Source: Treponema bryantii
GTDB lineage: Bacteria > Spirochaetota > Spirochaetia > Treponematales > Treponemataceae
Length of the DNA: 64,000 nucleotides
Reading direction: 5' to 3'
Assembly (NCBI RefSeq): GCF_900113965.1
Contig: NZ_FORI01000006.1
Span: forward strand, 1-64,000
A program made the position numbers and the translations under genes. Of this stretch, positions 62,697 to 64,000 are shown piece by piece; the first letter of the stretch is position 1, and each line of letters starts with the position of its first letter. Under the pieces are notes generated by a model that saw nothing but the letters and a program-made list of their open reading frames with translations, ran no database searches and had not been told where the DNA came from.

Positions 62697-64000
62697 ATGA
62701 GTGATACAGTACTTGAAATAAAGAATCTCTCTAAATCATTTGCGAAAAATACAGTACTTAACGGTATCAATCTCTCTATCAAAAAAGGTTCTGTAATGGG
62801 ACTGATGGGAGAAAACGGTGCCGGTAAATCTACAATGATGAAATGTCTCTTTGGTATTTACGCAAAGGATGAAGGACAGCTTTCCCTTCAGGGGAAACCA
62901 ATTGATTTTAAGAGTCCTAAAGAGGCTCTCGAAAATGGTATTGCAATGGTTCATCAGGAATTGAACCAGTGTCTGGACAGAACTGTTACAGATAACCTCT
63001 TTCTAGGCCGCTATCCGACAAAGTTCGGAGTTATTGATGAAGCAAAAATGGAAAAAGAGGCTAACAGACTTTTTGCTTCCCTCAACATGAATATCAACTG
63101 TAAAACAGTTATGAGAACAATGTCTGTTTCTCAGCGTCAGATGGTTGAAATTGCAAAGGCAGTTTCTTACGATGCAAAGCTGATTGTTCTTGACGAGCCT
63201 ACTTCTTCTCTGACAGAAAACGAAATCAAAAAATTATTTTCCATTGTAAATGACTTAAAGGCAAAGGGAGTTTCCTTTGTTTATATTTCACACAAGATGG
63301 ATGAAATTTTTGAAATCTGTGATGAAGTTTCTGTGCTTCGTGATGGAAACATGGTTTTAACAAAAGCCATTAACGATACGAATATGAACGAGCTTATCTC
63401 GGCAATGGTTGGACGTTCTCTGGATAAGCGTTTCCCGGATGTTGATAATACGCCGGGCGATATATATTTTGAAGTTAAAAATCTTACAACAAAATTTGAA
63501 CCGATTCTGGAAGATATTTCCTTCTCTGTACGCAAGGGAGAAATCTTCGGACTTTATGGCCTGGTAGGTGCCGGCCGCAGTGAGCTTCTGGAATCTCTCT
63601 TCGGTGTACGAACTATTGCTTCGGGCGAAATGCTTCTGGATGGAAAGCCTCTTCGCTTTACAAGCAGTAAGGATGCAATGGCTCATAACTTTGCCCTTGT
63701 TACCGAAGAGCGAAAACTGAACGGAATGTTTGGTAAAGATACCATCAAATACAATACTGTAATTACAAATCTTGAACAGTATAAAACTCACGGTATTCTT
63801 TCTGAGAGAAAAATGGCAGAAGCTGCAACCCGTGAAGTTGCCGTTATGCACACAAAGTGTACTTCAATAGAAGAAAACATTTCGGCACTTTCCGGAGGAA
63901 ACCAGCAGAAGGTTATCATTGGAAAATGGCTGGAGCGTAAGCCTGATGTTTTCCTTATGGATGAGCCGACCCGCGGTATTGACGTTGGTGCTAAATACGA
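62697..64000 (+). CDS. mglA: sugar ABC transporter ATP-binding protein (partial, runs off the window end)
   Basis: The first 434 residues of a double-ATPase sugar importer subunit. The N-terminal half has Walker A GENGAGKST, MSVSQRQMVEIAK signature and LIVLDEPTSSL; the C-terminal half has GLVGAGRSELLES in place of a strict Walker A, signature LSGGNQQKVIIGKWL and FLMDEPTRGIDVG. The pattern is that of MglA/RbsA. A TATAAT at 62682 lies 9 nt before the ATG, with GGAAG between, so some transcription may start here as well. Confidence 0.93.
   Translation, partial: MSDTVLEIKNLSKSFAKNTVLNGINLSIKKGSVMGLMGENGAGKSTMMKCLFGIYAKDEGQLSLQGKPIDFKSPKEALENGIAMVHQELNQCLDRTVTDNLFLGRYPTKFGVIDEAKMEKEANRLFASLNMNINCKTVMRTMSVSQRQMVEIAKAVSYDAKLIVLDEPTSSLTENEIKKLFSIVNDLKAKGVSFVYISHKMDEIFEICDEVSVLRDGNMVLTKAINDTNMNELISAMVGRSLDKRFPDVDNTPGDIYFEVKNLTTKFEPILEDISFSVRKGEIFGLYGLVGAGRSELLESLFGVRTIASGEMLLDGKPLRFTSSKDAMAHNFALVTEERKLNGMFGKDTIKYNTVITNLEQYKTHGILSERKMAEAATREVAVMHTKCTSIEENISALSGGNQQKVIIGKWLERKPDVFLMDEPTRGIDVGAKY

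Overview
The window is a chromosome segment of a spirochaete, most likely a saccharolytic, low-GC Treponema of the gut or rumen type rather than T. pallidum. Reasons: the order of the tuf-S10-spc-alpha ribosomal cluster, a PilZ protein directly behind that cluster, an rpoN-hpf / hprK-ptsH neighbourhood, the Asn in the RpoB rifampicin pocket typical of spirochaetes, and an intact mgl sugar-transport locus. The genus call rests on recognising proteins; no search was run.

Layout. 1-314: edge of an IS3-family element. 346-14243: housekeeping and regulatory genes (DUF1015, rpoN, hpf, hprK, ptsH, lexA, holA, two envelope proteins, a Nudix hydrolase, a cytidylate-kinase-like protein, a CDP-alcohol phosphatidyltransferase, hsp20, radA, cysE) with several notable intergenic regions: a sigma-54 promoter for hsp20, a 178-bp inverted-repeat element and a candidate orphan small RNA. 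14349-42934: translation and transcription genes: tRNA-Thr, rpmG, tRNA-Trp, secE, nusG, rplKAJL, rpoBC, rpsL-rpsG, tuf and the S10/spc/alpha series through rplQ, closing with a small zinc-ribbon protein and a terminator. 43058-54028: PilZ protein, TPR protein, DUF192 lipoprotein, a secreted unknown, a double cyclic-nucleotide-domain regulator, murB, cysS, an ECF sigma / anti-sigma / transglutaminase-like operon and pyrH. 54025-58824: a glucosaminidase-like lipoprotein, radC, an HtrA protease and uvrB. 58870-64000: galactose locus: lacI-type repressor and galK on the minus strand, divergent mglB-mglA on the plus strand; galK is broken by a +1 frameshift in a run of ten A.

Regulatory logic visible in the sequence. 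Many genes have normal Shine-Dalgarno sites, but DUF1015, rpoN, hprK, pgsA, murB and htrA have a -10 hexamer ending only 6-7 nt before the ATG and no Shine-Dalgarno, which predicts leaderless mRNAs. Three translation promoters (before tRNA-Thr/rpmG/secE, before rpsL, and between secY and rpmJ) share an AT-rich inverted motif. Structured untranslated regions precede rplL, rpoB, tuf, rpsJ, rplC and rpmJ. A LacI-type operator sits just downstream of the mglB promoter, with a related site in front of lacI. Three families of dispersed palindromes occupy gene borders.

The most notable candidates for undescribed biology are the leaderless gene set, the roughly 470-nt tuf leader with two similar hairpins, the orphan small RNA at 13211-13308 with its CU-rich linker, the sigma-54/palindrome control of hsp20, and a membrane-anchored transglutaminase-fold protein that lacks the catalytic cysteine.
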